From the NCBI GenBank assembly GCA_963575745.1, contig CAUYUJ010018316.1:385970-449969 (forward strand): a stretch of DNA of 64,000 bases, read 5' to 3'. This DNA is from Prorocentrum cordatum (lineage: Eukaryota > Sar > Dinophyceae > Prorocentrales > Prorocentraceae). Shown here one piece after another: positions 23,440-33,345 of this stretch; positions within the stretch are counted from its first letter, which is position 1, and each line of letters begins with the position of its first letter. Below the pieces are notes generated by a model that had not been told where the DNA came from, made no database searches, and worked only from the letters and a program-made list of their open reading frames with translations. A program made the position numbers and the translations under genes.

Positions 23440-23870
23440 TCTCGCGCGCGCGTGTCAAAATCGTTCGGACGCCCTTGCGCGCGTGATGATGCAATAATCC
23501 CTTGCGTCAAAATGGGACGAAGTGCGCACGAGCGAGTCGTCGCGCGCGCATGCCGAAATCCTTCAAAACCTGTTTCGGCTTCGTATGGGTTTCAAATTCG
23601 AATGCCCCGCAAGCCCGCAAGCATCAACTGACAGACAAAAACTGCGCTCGCTCTTTTGCGAATTCGGAAGAAACCCTGAACCTTTTCTTTGTTGTCATTA
23701 AGTTCGGCCCAAAGGGCCAAAAGGGCCTTTTGCGCACCGCATGTCGACATCATTCGAACGCCCTTGCGCGCGTGCTGGGAGGGGGACGATCCGTGTCCGA
23801 AAACACCAGGCGAGCCACTCTCGCGCGCCAGCCGCACGCGAATGTCGAACTCTTTCGGGGACCGTTATCA
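23440..23870. repeat. Imperfect direct duplication, about 290 bp apart
   Basis: TCGTTCGGACGCCCTTGCGC near 23461 is echoed by CATTCGAACGCCCTTGCGC near 23752. Each is followed by CGCGCG-rich phrases and a CATGCCGAAATCCTT / GAATGTCGAACTCTTT pair. Confidence 0.45.
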
Positions 23871-24206
23871 CCTATGAGGACGCCGTCGTCGCCAGTGAGT
23901 CATCACCGTCACCAGCGTCGCTACTAGCACTAACGCGTCTACCGTACCGCGCCCACCGAACTGGCCGACTCGCACTGAGGTACTCGCCGGGGAGTGCCCA
24001 GAGGTCAGCGCCACCGCGGCTGCGTCGGTCGCGCCAAAATAGCTGGCCGATGCGCGCGCGAGCATGCGCGGGCTAGCGCGGCCGCAGAGATGCACCAGCC
24101 AACATCAATCACTCATCGCAATCGCCGCCGCATGAGTTTTGCATAACAGTTGCGGCGGGTGGGTGGCATGGTTGCGCGAGCAATGGAGTTGACAACTGTG
24201 AGTTCC

Positions 24207-24256
24207 ACAAGTGAATTGCACCACATAGCTTGCACCACATAGTCTGCATCATAGGG
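24207..24256. repeat. Second patch of the 16-nt TTGCACCACATAGC satellite
   Basis: TTGCACCACATAGC occurs twice, followed by a TCTGCATCATAG variant, about 1.1 kb from the main array at 22885-23105. Confidence 0.8.
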
Positions 24257-24829
24257 CGGCCGCGAGCACGCCCCACATCGCCCAAACACATAGATACGCT
24301 CGACGACGAATCCTCTTCTCCGACGGTAATTTGGTTCGCGACGTGGGCCCCTCAAGGCTCTCGACCGCTTCCCCAAGGCCGCCCTTTCAACCTGAATGGT
24401 TTTGTTTGACGATCCCGGAGAGGGAAACTTACCTCTGGAGGCCGAGAACGACGAAACAGCGGCAATCGCGGAATTTTGTAACCGCCTCGATCTGAAGGAA
24501 GAGCTTCCATCAGCCGCAGCCACGACAGGCCTGTCCCGAACCGACGACAACATATTGACCCTCGACTCTCGTCGGCGACGACGACAGCTAGGACGATGAC
24601 GAGGACGACGACGACGCTGATGGCGGCGCGGAGGCGATCGGGCCGGGAGGCCGAAGATAAGGGGGGAACTAGCTCAGGGGACCGGCTCGGGGGGGACCCG
24701 TCGAAATGTCGAAATCGAATCGGATAGGGCTGGCCAACATCGAGGGCCGATCGGAGCGATCGGATCCACGTGAGAGGGACTCCACATGCTGATTTGAAAT
24801 CAAAAACGAAGGGGGAACGACGGGGGGGA

Positions 24830-24985
24830 CGGGCCCAGCGGGGAAAGCATCTGCTCGGAATCGGCGATACATCGCCGATAGAACGGCGACGGGCCCCCAA
24901 CAGCAACACCGCACGCTCCTGGGCGGACTGGAGCATCGGGCCCCTGTCGGCGATGAATGAGCGATTCGGGATCGATGCGTGCCCC
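24830..24985 (+). repeat. Dispersed repeat, shared with 43855-44010 in inverse orientation
   Basis: GGAATCGGCGATACATCGCC at about 24858, then CTCCTGGGC..., TCGGGCCCC, TCGGCGATGAATG and GCGATTCGGG occur in the same order as in the reverse complement of 43855-44010. The flanks do not match. Confidence 0.6.
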
Positions 24986-25194
24986 ACTGAGAATATTCCC
25001 CTCTCATGTTGCCCTGTGGCTTTCGCATCACAGCTCGGCTCCCTGCCAGCCGCGCGGGATGATCCGGGCACCCCCGGAACGAGCTCGGCGACGCGCAGCC
25101 GCTGGAAAGCACCGAGCAAAACGCCCAAACACCTCGAACCTCGAACCCGAAAATGCCCCCCGGAGGCTATTCCCCCTCAAGTGGCAGGTGACGA

Positions 25195-25204
25195 CAACGA
25201 CAAA

Positions 25205-25245
<41 letters not shown>

Positions 25246-26215
25246 CGACGGCGGCGGCCGGGCCAGGAGGCCGTGGGCAGGCCCCCCGGCGCGGTCGCGA
25301 GCAGTTCCCAAACCGACGACGACGCAGAGGGCGGCGAGCTGCGACGCCAGGGACGGCGAGGACGACGACGAACTGCGACGACGGCCCCAGACGTGAGATG
25401 TCCCGATTTTGTTGAACACAGTCCCGGGAAGTCCGGACCCTTGCCCCAGGGCTGGGCTTCCATCCCGAGTCGTTCTTCTTTACGGCCCCAGGGCCCCGTG
25501 AGGGCCCATGAGAATCGAGGGGAGGCCAGACCGAGGACGAGGACAGTGACTGCCGAAGGTCCAGGGCGAGGACGAGGACGAGACCCGACCTGGCCGTGGT
25601 TTTGTCCCAGGATGCTGCAGGTCCTGGGCGAGGGCGGGGGCGAGGACGACGGTAGCGCCGAGGCGACGGGGGCCGGGATGCCGTGGAGAGGCCCTGCAGC
25701 AAGGCCGTGGGCACAGCCCAACATCGACAATGACGGCGGCGAGGATCTCGGGGTCCCCGACGACGACGACGACGAGGACGACGAGGACGACGATCAGATC
25801 TCTTCTCCACACGCGGCCCCCAGAAGTCCCAACCAATTCCCCAGGGCGGGTATTTCATCCCGAGTCGTTCGCCGGCGGCCCAGGGTCCCGGCAAGGGCCC
25901 ACGGCAGCTGCAAGGCGAAAGATGTCGCCGCCCGGATTTCTGCTGCAGAGACGCTGCGTGTCTGGGGCGACGACGAGGACGACGACGACGGAGGCGACGA
26001 CCACGACGGCGGCGGCGCGGAGGCGGTCGGGCCAGGAGGCCGCAGCCGGGCCCCGCAGGGGCGGTCGCGGGAACGAGAAGGGCGGAGGCGCCTGCGACCT
26101 CTCGGCCAGGTGCCTCTCGCACTCGGCCGCCCGCGCGGCCTGGGCCCTCCCCAGGTGAGAGTGGATGCTCGGTGGCAGCTCGCGGGAGCCTCCCAACACA
26201 GTCAACCCGTGGAAT
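25195..26215. repeat. GAC microsatellite inside a roughly 396-bp imperfect tandem repeat
   Basis: CATCCCGAGTCGTTC occurs at about 25461 and again at about 25857. Before each is a GACGACGAC run and a GCCCCAGAAGTCC-like phrase. A related GAC run with GGAGGCGGTCGGGCCAGGAGG occurs at 24600, 25250 and 26020. Long frames on both strands are Asp- or Pro/Arg-rich repeat products. No gene is accepted. Confidence 0.5.
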
Positions 26216-26389
26216 AGGGACGCACGATAAGGACGCCAGGAGCTTGGAGGGCCATTTCGGAGCTTTTTGAGCGGGGCGCGGCCAGCGAAAGTGGCCAAGG
26301 ATGGGCCGAAGGGGCAAGGGTGCAAGGGTACCCTTGGGAAGGTTGTCCATCCTTCCTATGCGGGTCGGCTGTATCATACTGCTGATTCT

Positions 26390-26485
26390 GGCGAATCGAC
26401 GCTGACCGGCACTAGTCGACGCTGAACCGACGCGAATCGACCAGAATCGACGCTGAATCGGCGCCAGATCATCGACTACCAAACG
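26390..26485. repeat. Degenerate AATCGACGC repeat (second site)
   Basis: GGCGAATCGACGCTGACC, AGTCGACGCTGAACCGACGC and AATCGACGCTGAATCGGCGC repeat the unit seen at 16300-16445. Confidence 0.75.
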
Positions 26486-26725
26486 CTACATCGGCGGCAG
26501 TGCGCCCTGAAAACGGAATTGCGAAGGCGTGCGAGGCTCCAGGGGACGCAGGTAGGGGGGGGGAACGCACGTTTCCCAACGAGGCTGTTGGAGTCGAAGG
26601 CTGAACGCTCCATCCCAGACGGCGGCTCTCCCCTGCCTGCGGCGCAACTCCTGCCAAAGAGCTGCTCGGCGGGCGAGGGGCCCCCCCCCTCGCTGGCCGA
26701 GGGTCACGGTGTACACCCTGCGAAA

Positions 26726-26866
26726 TGCTTAAGAAATCATGGATTAAGAAATTCATAGTCTCAGAACTTGAATAAAAACCCAACATTCCCATCAAAATCT
26801 TAAGATTTACTCTGAAATGTTAAGAATAATCGAGACTCTGGCCGAAAACTCAAGTTTTCTTAAGCA
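26726..26866. mobile_element. AT-rich 141-bp MITE-like element with 11-bp terminal inverted repeats
   Basis: TGCTTAAGAAA (26726-26736) is the exact reverse complement of TTTCTTAAGCA (26856-26866). The bounded sequence is strikingly AT-rich against its GC-rich surroundings and holds further TTAAGAAAT and TTAAGATTT words. It has no coding capacity. Confidence 0.55.
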
Positions 26867-27235
26867 TCGCCTAAGGTGTACGCGCTGCGGCCGTGGAGCG
26901 TGGCTCCGCTTCGGGCGGCACCTTGCCTGCGCGGCCTCGGGCCTCGCTCCGCGGACTTCTTCGCGGCGGCGCCGGGAGAGGGAGGACACCTCCCCTCAGG
27001 CGGCCCGCTCTGCGCACCCCTGCAGATGGGCTGCGGGTCGATGCCGAGGCGCCCACGCCATCAAAGGCCCCAATCATATCGTAGCCATCCACAGCCTGGA
27101 CAGCTCCAGCCATCCATAGAAGAAATGCGTAGCAACCCGCCATTGCGGATAAGAGTGAGGGGGCGGGCGCGGGCGACGCGGGCGTCGTCGAGCCGGCGGA
27201 CCTCGTGGCCCCCACCTTCCCTGTCGATGGCGCTC

Positions 27236-27459
27236 TCCTCCTCCTCCTCCTCCTCCTCCTCCTCCTCCTCCTCCTCCTCCTCCTCCTTTCCTCGTCCTCG
27301 TCCTCGTCGTCATCGTCATCGTCATCCTCCTCCTCCACCTCGTCCTCCTCCTCCTCCTCTTCTTCCTCGTCCTCCCTCTCCCCCCCTCGTCCTTCCATCA
27401 TCGTCCTCCCATTGTCGTCCACCCCCTCATCGGCCTCCATCATCGTCCTCCCATTGTCG

Positions 27460-27529
<70 letters not shown>

Positions 27530-27640
27530 CCCTCCTCCCCCTCCTCCCCCTCCTCGTCCTCCTCCTCCCCCTCCTCCCCCTCCTCGTCCTCCTGCTGCTC
27601 CTCCTCCTCCTCTTTCTCCACATTCTCCTTACATCCTCTC
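27236..27640. repeat. CTC and CAT trinucleotide microsatellites
   Basis: CTC runs at 27236-27290 and 27325-27370, CAT at about 27462-27525, and CCTCCTCCC from 27528 on. Frames reading poly-Ser, poly-Ile, poly-Met or poly-Asp here are artefacts. Confidence 0.95.
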
Positions 27641-27832
27641 TTCTTTCGCGTCCTCCTCGTCCCCTGTTTACTCCTCCTGCCTCCCCCTCCTTTCCCAAGA
27701 TAACGGCAACGCAATCTTTTTTTCCACTTTATGCTCCCCGACTTCTCTGATCAAGGCAACTCGCCAGGGCAAAGTTGCTGGACGGGCTGGTGTGGATCCG
27801 CGGGGTTTGAAGAGGTCGTTGCAGGCTCAGGC

Positions 27833-28290
27833 GGCATGCAAAAATCCGCCGCCGCGCTTGTGCGGCGTTGGTTTGTTCAGTGAACGTGTTTTGGGTCGCG
27901 GGCTCTCCACCTCCACCTGGAAGAAATGCAAAAGCAGCCCGCCGCAGGCGCCGAAAAAATTGGTTTGTACACTGAACGTGGAATGGCTCGCGGGTGGGCC
28001 GCGGGTTCTCCACCGGGAGCGGATGCAAAAGATGCCCGCCGCAGGCGCCGAAACATTTGGTTTGTACCCTGAACGTGGTCGCGGGTGGGCCGCGGGCTCT
28101 CCATGAAACGAGTGCAAAAGATGCCCGCCGCAGGCGCCGAAAAATGTGGTTTGTACCCTGAACGTGGTTTGGGTCGCGGGTTGGTCGCGAGTTGGTCGCG
28201 GGGTGGGTCGCGGGCTCTCCACCTGGAAGGAGTGCAAAAAAAGCCCGCCGCAGGCGCCGAAAATGTACCTTGTGGTTTGTCGAAAACCGG
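27833..28290. repeat. Five tandem copies of a roughly 100-bp unit
   Basis: The phrase TGCAAAAG...CCCGCCGCAGGCGCCGAA, then TTGGTTTGTACCCTGAACGT, then GGGCCGCGGGCTCTCCA recurs near 27833 (diverged), 27924, 28022, 28111 and 28231. Confidence 0.8.
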
Positions 28291-28715
28291 AATCGAAGGT
28301 GGGTCGCGGGTGGGTCGCGGGATGGGTCGCGGGTGGGTCGCGGGCGGGTCGTGGGGTGGGTCGCGGGTGGGTCGCGGGTGGGTCGCGGGGTGGGCCGCGG
28401 GCGGGTCGCGGGGTGGGTCGCGGGGTGGGTCGCGGGTGGGTCGCGGGTGAGTCGCGGGGTGGGTCGTGGGGTGGGTCGCGGGCTGGGTCGCGGGTGGGTC
28501 GCGGGTGGGTCGCGGGTGGGTCGCGGGGTGGGTCGCGGGGTGGGTCGCGGGGTGCGTCGCGGGTGGGTCGCGGGTGGGTCGCGGGTGGGTCACGGGGTGG
28601 GTCGCGGGGTGGGTCGCGGGTGGGTCGCGGGGCGGGTTGCGGATGGGACGACGACAACAAACAACAACAAACAACAACAAACAACAACACACAACAACAA
28701 ACAACAACGAAAATC
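28290..28715. repeat. GGTGGGTCGCG minisatellite followed by an ACAACAA run
   Basis: Roughly 30 units of a 10-11 nt motif (GGGTGGGTCGC) run from 28295 to 28640. AACAACAACA units follow from 28652 to 28712. The 10-mer also appears inside the flanking 100-bp units, which suggests it expanded from them. Confidence 0.9.
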
Positions 28716-29289
28716 CGCACCGCGGATTCCCACTTCAGCCACGCACCCAGGAAAAGTGAATGACCGTTCGGCCCCCTCACTCTGACAAGGTCCACAGCCT
28801 ACACAGCCTAGATCTTAAAGATCCAACTGGCTCAATCATATCTTAAAAATCCACAGCCAAGACAGCTCCAGCCACCAACAAAACACATACAAGAGGGGGA
28901 CGAAACGCCCACGCCATCCTGGAACGACCAACACGCCAGAGAGCTTCAATCGTCCCGGGTGTGTCTAAGACGGAGGGGGAGAGGAGTTACCACATCATGG
29001 CCAGACACAAGTGCGCGGACGGGGGGGGAAGCAGGGAAACCATTGCAAGGAGAAGAGGAGGCCCTTGAAATCTAGGAGATCACATTGCCCCAGCAATGAC
29101 ATTCACGCACACCACCTATTCCTCACCCCCCCATCGGAAAATCACGATCATCCCGGGCGGCGCACACCATGAGCTCGTAAACGGAGCCTGGCGCCTGCAT
29201 GTAAGTGTTGCTGCTTCGAGCGATCCCCACCAGAACCTTCGGTGTTTGTTCCCGAGTGCGCGCGCGCCTCCTGGAACAACGCGCGCGGG

Positions 29290-30440
29290 GTCTTGGACAG
29301 CGCGCGTTGTATGTCATGGTATGATCGATGTTGCCTCATGTGATGCTCTGCCATGACATGATATGAGGTGTTACGGTCTAGCCTGATATGATGCACTCTG
29401 TTACGCCGCCATGCGTTACTGGATAATGCCTCCGTTATGGAATACAGTGGTATGCGGTCATGTGGTGTGTCATGATGTGCGATGCAAGTGTGGATAATGG
29501 TACAGTATGCTCTGTTGTTCAGTCATATTACGTCATGTTCAGATATGATGCGCTCACTGGTTGTTTTGGTGTAGGTTTATGTGCCGTGGTATGTATGCTC
29601 CGCTATGGCATTACGCATGCGCTGTGACGAGGTGTCATGTTATGCTATGCAATGGCATACTTTACTATGGTGTTGTGTTGTACGATGTGGCAATATGCTA
29701 CGCTATGATATGGTACGCCGCGCTCTCACATTCCAGGATGGGGCAGGTATGGGGTGCAATGTGATGTGAAGGTGTGATATGGTATGCGCTGCTCTACCAT
29801 TGTATGCTACGGTATGGTATGGCCTGCCATGCTTGGATATGGTAGAATGTGCTATGTTATGGTATGAGATATGGTGCCATGCTATGTTATCTAGGCTCCG
29901 TCATGTCATACCGTATGGTGGTATGATATGCTGCGTTCTGCTGAGTTGCAAACTGCGGTGAGGCACACTGTCCTGCTAAACATTCCCCGTGCCGTGGAAT
30001 GCATAGTGCTGGGGTTCTGAATCATGATTTGATGGTTTATGCCAGACCATGTGTCATGACTTGGGTTGGTATGCTATGGAATGTTGTTATGCGATGCGCT
30101 CGGCATGCTGATCATGATCACATCAGGCGTTGATCTGATGTGTTATGCTATGGTGTGCTCTGCACTGAGACGCTGGTATGTGACGTGTTCTGGTTTGCTG
30201 TGTTGAATCCTGCTATGGTTCGTTGTTTGATATTCGAGTTGGCATGCCATGTGGTGCGCTGTGCCGTGATGCTGTGGTATGGTATGCGCTGCTATGGTAT
30301 GTTATGTAGTGTGAAGTTCTGCGCTGTTTTTGTCTGGCCCGTTCTGTCATAGCTGATGGTTATCTGCCATGCAATGTGCGCTTTCTTATCATGTGTGGTG
30401 CCGCGCTCTTTCATGCTATGATGTGTTACGGTATAACATG
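29290..30440. repeat. Degenerate TATGGTATGC-like sequence
   Basis: About 1.1 kb is dominated by ATGGTATGCTATG-type words with a roughly 5-nt echo, interrupted by ordinary sequence. No gene is seen from 28715 to 30940. Confidence 0.6.
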
Positions 30441-30944
30441 CTCTGCGTTTTGTTGTCGAAGACACGAGGCGGGAAACTCGGGGGATACTCGTTGGACCTG
30501 GGGAAATGGCGGTCGCGGCATGCTGGCTGGAAACCTAACAACCCCAACCTGACGGCTGGGGAACACCTGTTCCCCTCAGGTTTCAACGCTCCTTGGTGGC
30601 TTGACGTGCCAGAAGCAGTGAGCACCGAATCGGGGATCGTGGTCGAATCGACATGTTCGTCGGATCGGGATGCTTCGGCACGGATTCGAAATCGAATCAG
30701 ACAGGTTGCGCCAGCAGGATGCGCAACAGCGCCATTCCAACATCGGGCCGCATCGGACAGTCAGACTGTCAGGCTCGGATCGGATCGGCCCGACAAATAA
30801 CAAGTGGCACGCGTGCCCTGGCTCTTGCACTAAGGAGCCGCGAGAGACAGGAGGCTTTCGCCTCCTTCCTCCAGGAGTTTATTTTTGTGGCCGCCGGGGG
30901 GAGGACGAACGACGAACGAGCGACGTCGACGAGCGAAAATAAAG

Positions 30945-31917
30945 AGGTCCGAGCTCTAGAACACAGCTGCGCAAGATAACAAAGGGTCCAGGGCGAGGGG
31001 GACTGGGGCCAGGGCCGGGGGGGGGGGAGGCTGGGTCCAGGGCCAGGGCCAGCAGGGCAAGGGGGGCAGGGTCCAGGGCCAGGACCAGAGGGACGACGAC
31101 AAACGAAAATAAAGGGTCCAGGGCGAGGGGAACTGGGGACAGGGCCGGCGGGGGGGAGGCTGGGTCCAGGCCCTGGGCCAGCGGGGCAAGGGGAGCTGGG
31201 GCCAGGACCAGGGGGGGAGGTTGGGTCCAGGGTCAGGACCGGACCAGGGACCCAGCGGGGCGAGGGGGGCTCCACGGGGCCAGGACCAGGTGGGGAGGTT
31301 GGATCCAGGGCCAGAGTCGGACCAGGGACGACGAACGAAAACAAAGGGTCCAGCAAGGGGGGGAGTTGGGTCCAGGGCCAGGACCGGACCACCGGACCAG
31401 CTGCCAGGGACGACGACCAGCGAAAAAAAAAGGGTTGCCAGGGCGAGGTGGGCTGGGGCCAGGGCCAGGGGGGAGGCCGGGTCCAGGGCCAGGGTCAGCG
31501 GGGCGACGGGGGCTGGGGCCAGGGCCAGGTGGGGAGGTTGGGTCCAGGGCCGGGACCAGAGGGACAACGACAAACGAAAATAAAGGGTCCAGGGCGAGGG
31601 GGACTGGGGACAGGGCCGGCGGGGGGGAGGCTGGGTCCAGGCCCTGGGCCAGCGGGGCGAGGGGAGCTGGGGCCAGGACCAGGGGGGAGGTTGGGTCCAG
31701 GGCCAGGACCGGACCAGGGACGACGACGAGCGAAAATAAAGGGTCCAAGGCGAAGGGGACTGGGGCCAGGGCCGGGTGGGGGGGAGGCTGGGTCCAGGGC
31801 CAGGGCCAGCGGGGCGAGGGGGGCTGAGGCCAGGACGGGGGGGGGAGGTTGGGTCCAGGGTCGGGACCGGACCAGGGGCCGGGGACGACGACGAACGAAC
31901 GAAAATAAAGAGGTCCG
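30945..31917. repeat. Satellite array 1: GGTCCAGGGC units with CGAAAATAAAG spacer
   Basis: Units rich in GGGTCCAGGGCCAGGACC are punctuated by CGACGAACGAAAATAAAGGG at about 30930, 31100, 31335, 31570, 31730 and 31895. Both ends carry a GTCCGAGCTCTAGA...CACAGCTG...GCAAGA boundary phrase (30948, 31912). Confidence 0.85.
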
Positions 31918-33345
31918 AGCTCTAGAGCACAGCTGTGCAAGAGAATAAAAGTGGTCGGGGCGAAGGGGGCGGCGCGCTGGGCTGCTGGGGAGAGGGGGAT
32001 GGGGGGGGGGGCGACGACGACGCCGAAATAAAGTGGTCGGGGCGGAGAGGGCGGCGCGCTGGGCTGCTGGGGAAAAGGACAAGGGGAGGAGACGCCGAAA
32101 TAGAGTGCGTGTGGGTGGAGGGGGCAGCGCGGCTGGGCCTGATTGAGAAGGGGGAGGGGGGGGGGGGGGGGGCGACGACGACGCCGAATGAGTCGTCGGG
32201 GCGGAGAGGGACGGTTGCGCTGCGGGTGCGGGGAGCGACACATAGCGACACATGTCGACCACAACGCCGAAATAGGCGACGACGACGCCGAAATAAAGTT
32301 GGTCGGGGCGGAGAGGGCGGTGCGTGGGGTGGGAAAAGCGGAAGCATGTCGACACAAACGCCGAAAACGGTTTACCCTGAGCAGTGACAAAAAAGTGGCG
32401 GGGCGTAGAGCGCGGCTGCTGCGGGGCTGCTGGGGCAACAAGGTGGGGGGCCGACGACGACGCCGAAATAAAGTGGTCGGGGCGGAGAGGGCGGCGCGCT
32501 GGGCTGCTGCGGAGAGGGAGAAGGGGGGGGCGACGACGACGCAGAAATAAAGTCGTCGGGGCGGAGGGGGCGGTGCGCTGGGGTGCTGGGGAGCGACACA
32601 TAGCGACACATGTCGACACAACGCCGAAATAAAGTGGTCGGGGCGGAGGGGGCAGCGCGCTGGGCTGCTGAGGAGAGGGAGAGGGGGGGGGGCGACGACG
32701 ACGCCGAAATAAAGTCGTCGGGGCGGAGGGGGCGTTGCGCTGGGGTGCTGGGGAGCGACACGTAGCGACACATGTCGACGCAACGCCGAAATAAAGTGGT
32801 CGGGGCGGAGGGGGCGGCGCGCTGGGCTGCTGAGGAGAAGGAGAGGGGGGGGAGCGACGACGACGCCGAAATAAAGTCGTCGGGGCGGAGGGGGCGGTGC
32901 GCTGGGGTGCTGGGGGGCGACACATAACGACACATGTCGACACAACGCCGAAATAAAGTGGTTCGATTTCTAGACACCCTGTGCAATGGGACTTGTGAGG
33001 AGAGGGGCAGGGGGGGCGGGCGCGACGACGCCGAAATAAAAGTTCGTCGGGGCGGAGGGCGGCGGGTGCGTGGGGTGTGTGGAGCGACAAATAGCGACGC
33101 ATGTCGAATAGCGACGCATGTGGACGCATATCGACATAGAAAGACATATATCGACACACACGCATATCGACGCATAGCGACACACAGCGACACATAGCGA
33201 CGCACGCATGGAGACGCATAGCGACACACGGCGACACATGGCACATGAAGGGCACAAGGCACACAGCGACACATATAGCGACACATGAAGGGCACAAGGC
33301 ATCTGGGGGGGGGCGACGACGACGCCGAAATAAAGTGGTCGGAGC
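31918..33345. repeat. Satellite array 2: GACGCCGAAATAAAGTGGTC units with GGGCGGCGCGCTGGGCTGCT
   Basis: Units of about 90-110 bp, each with GACGACGACGCCGAAATAAA, GTGGTCGGGGCGGAG, GCGCTGGGCTGCTG and often GCGACACATAGCGACACATG. The right part (33090-33260) is a run of GCGACACATA/GCATATCGACA 10-mers. Confidence 0.85.

Noticed and set aside
25028-26482. A 484-codon minus-strand frame and a 314-codon plus-strand frame
   Set aside because: Both are driven by GAC runs and a 396-bp repeat. Blocks of Arg or Asp recur with the repeat.
27833-28645. A CRISPR-like regular repeat array
   Set aside because: Units are head-to-tail without unique spacers, no cas genes are present, and the context is eukaryotic.
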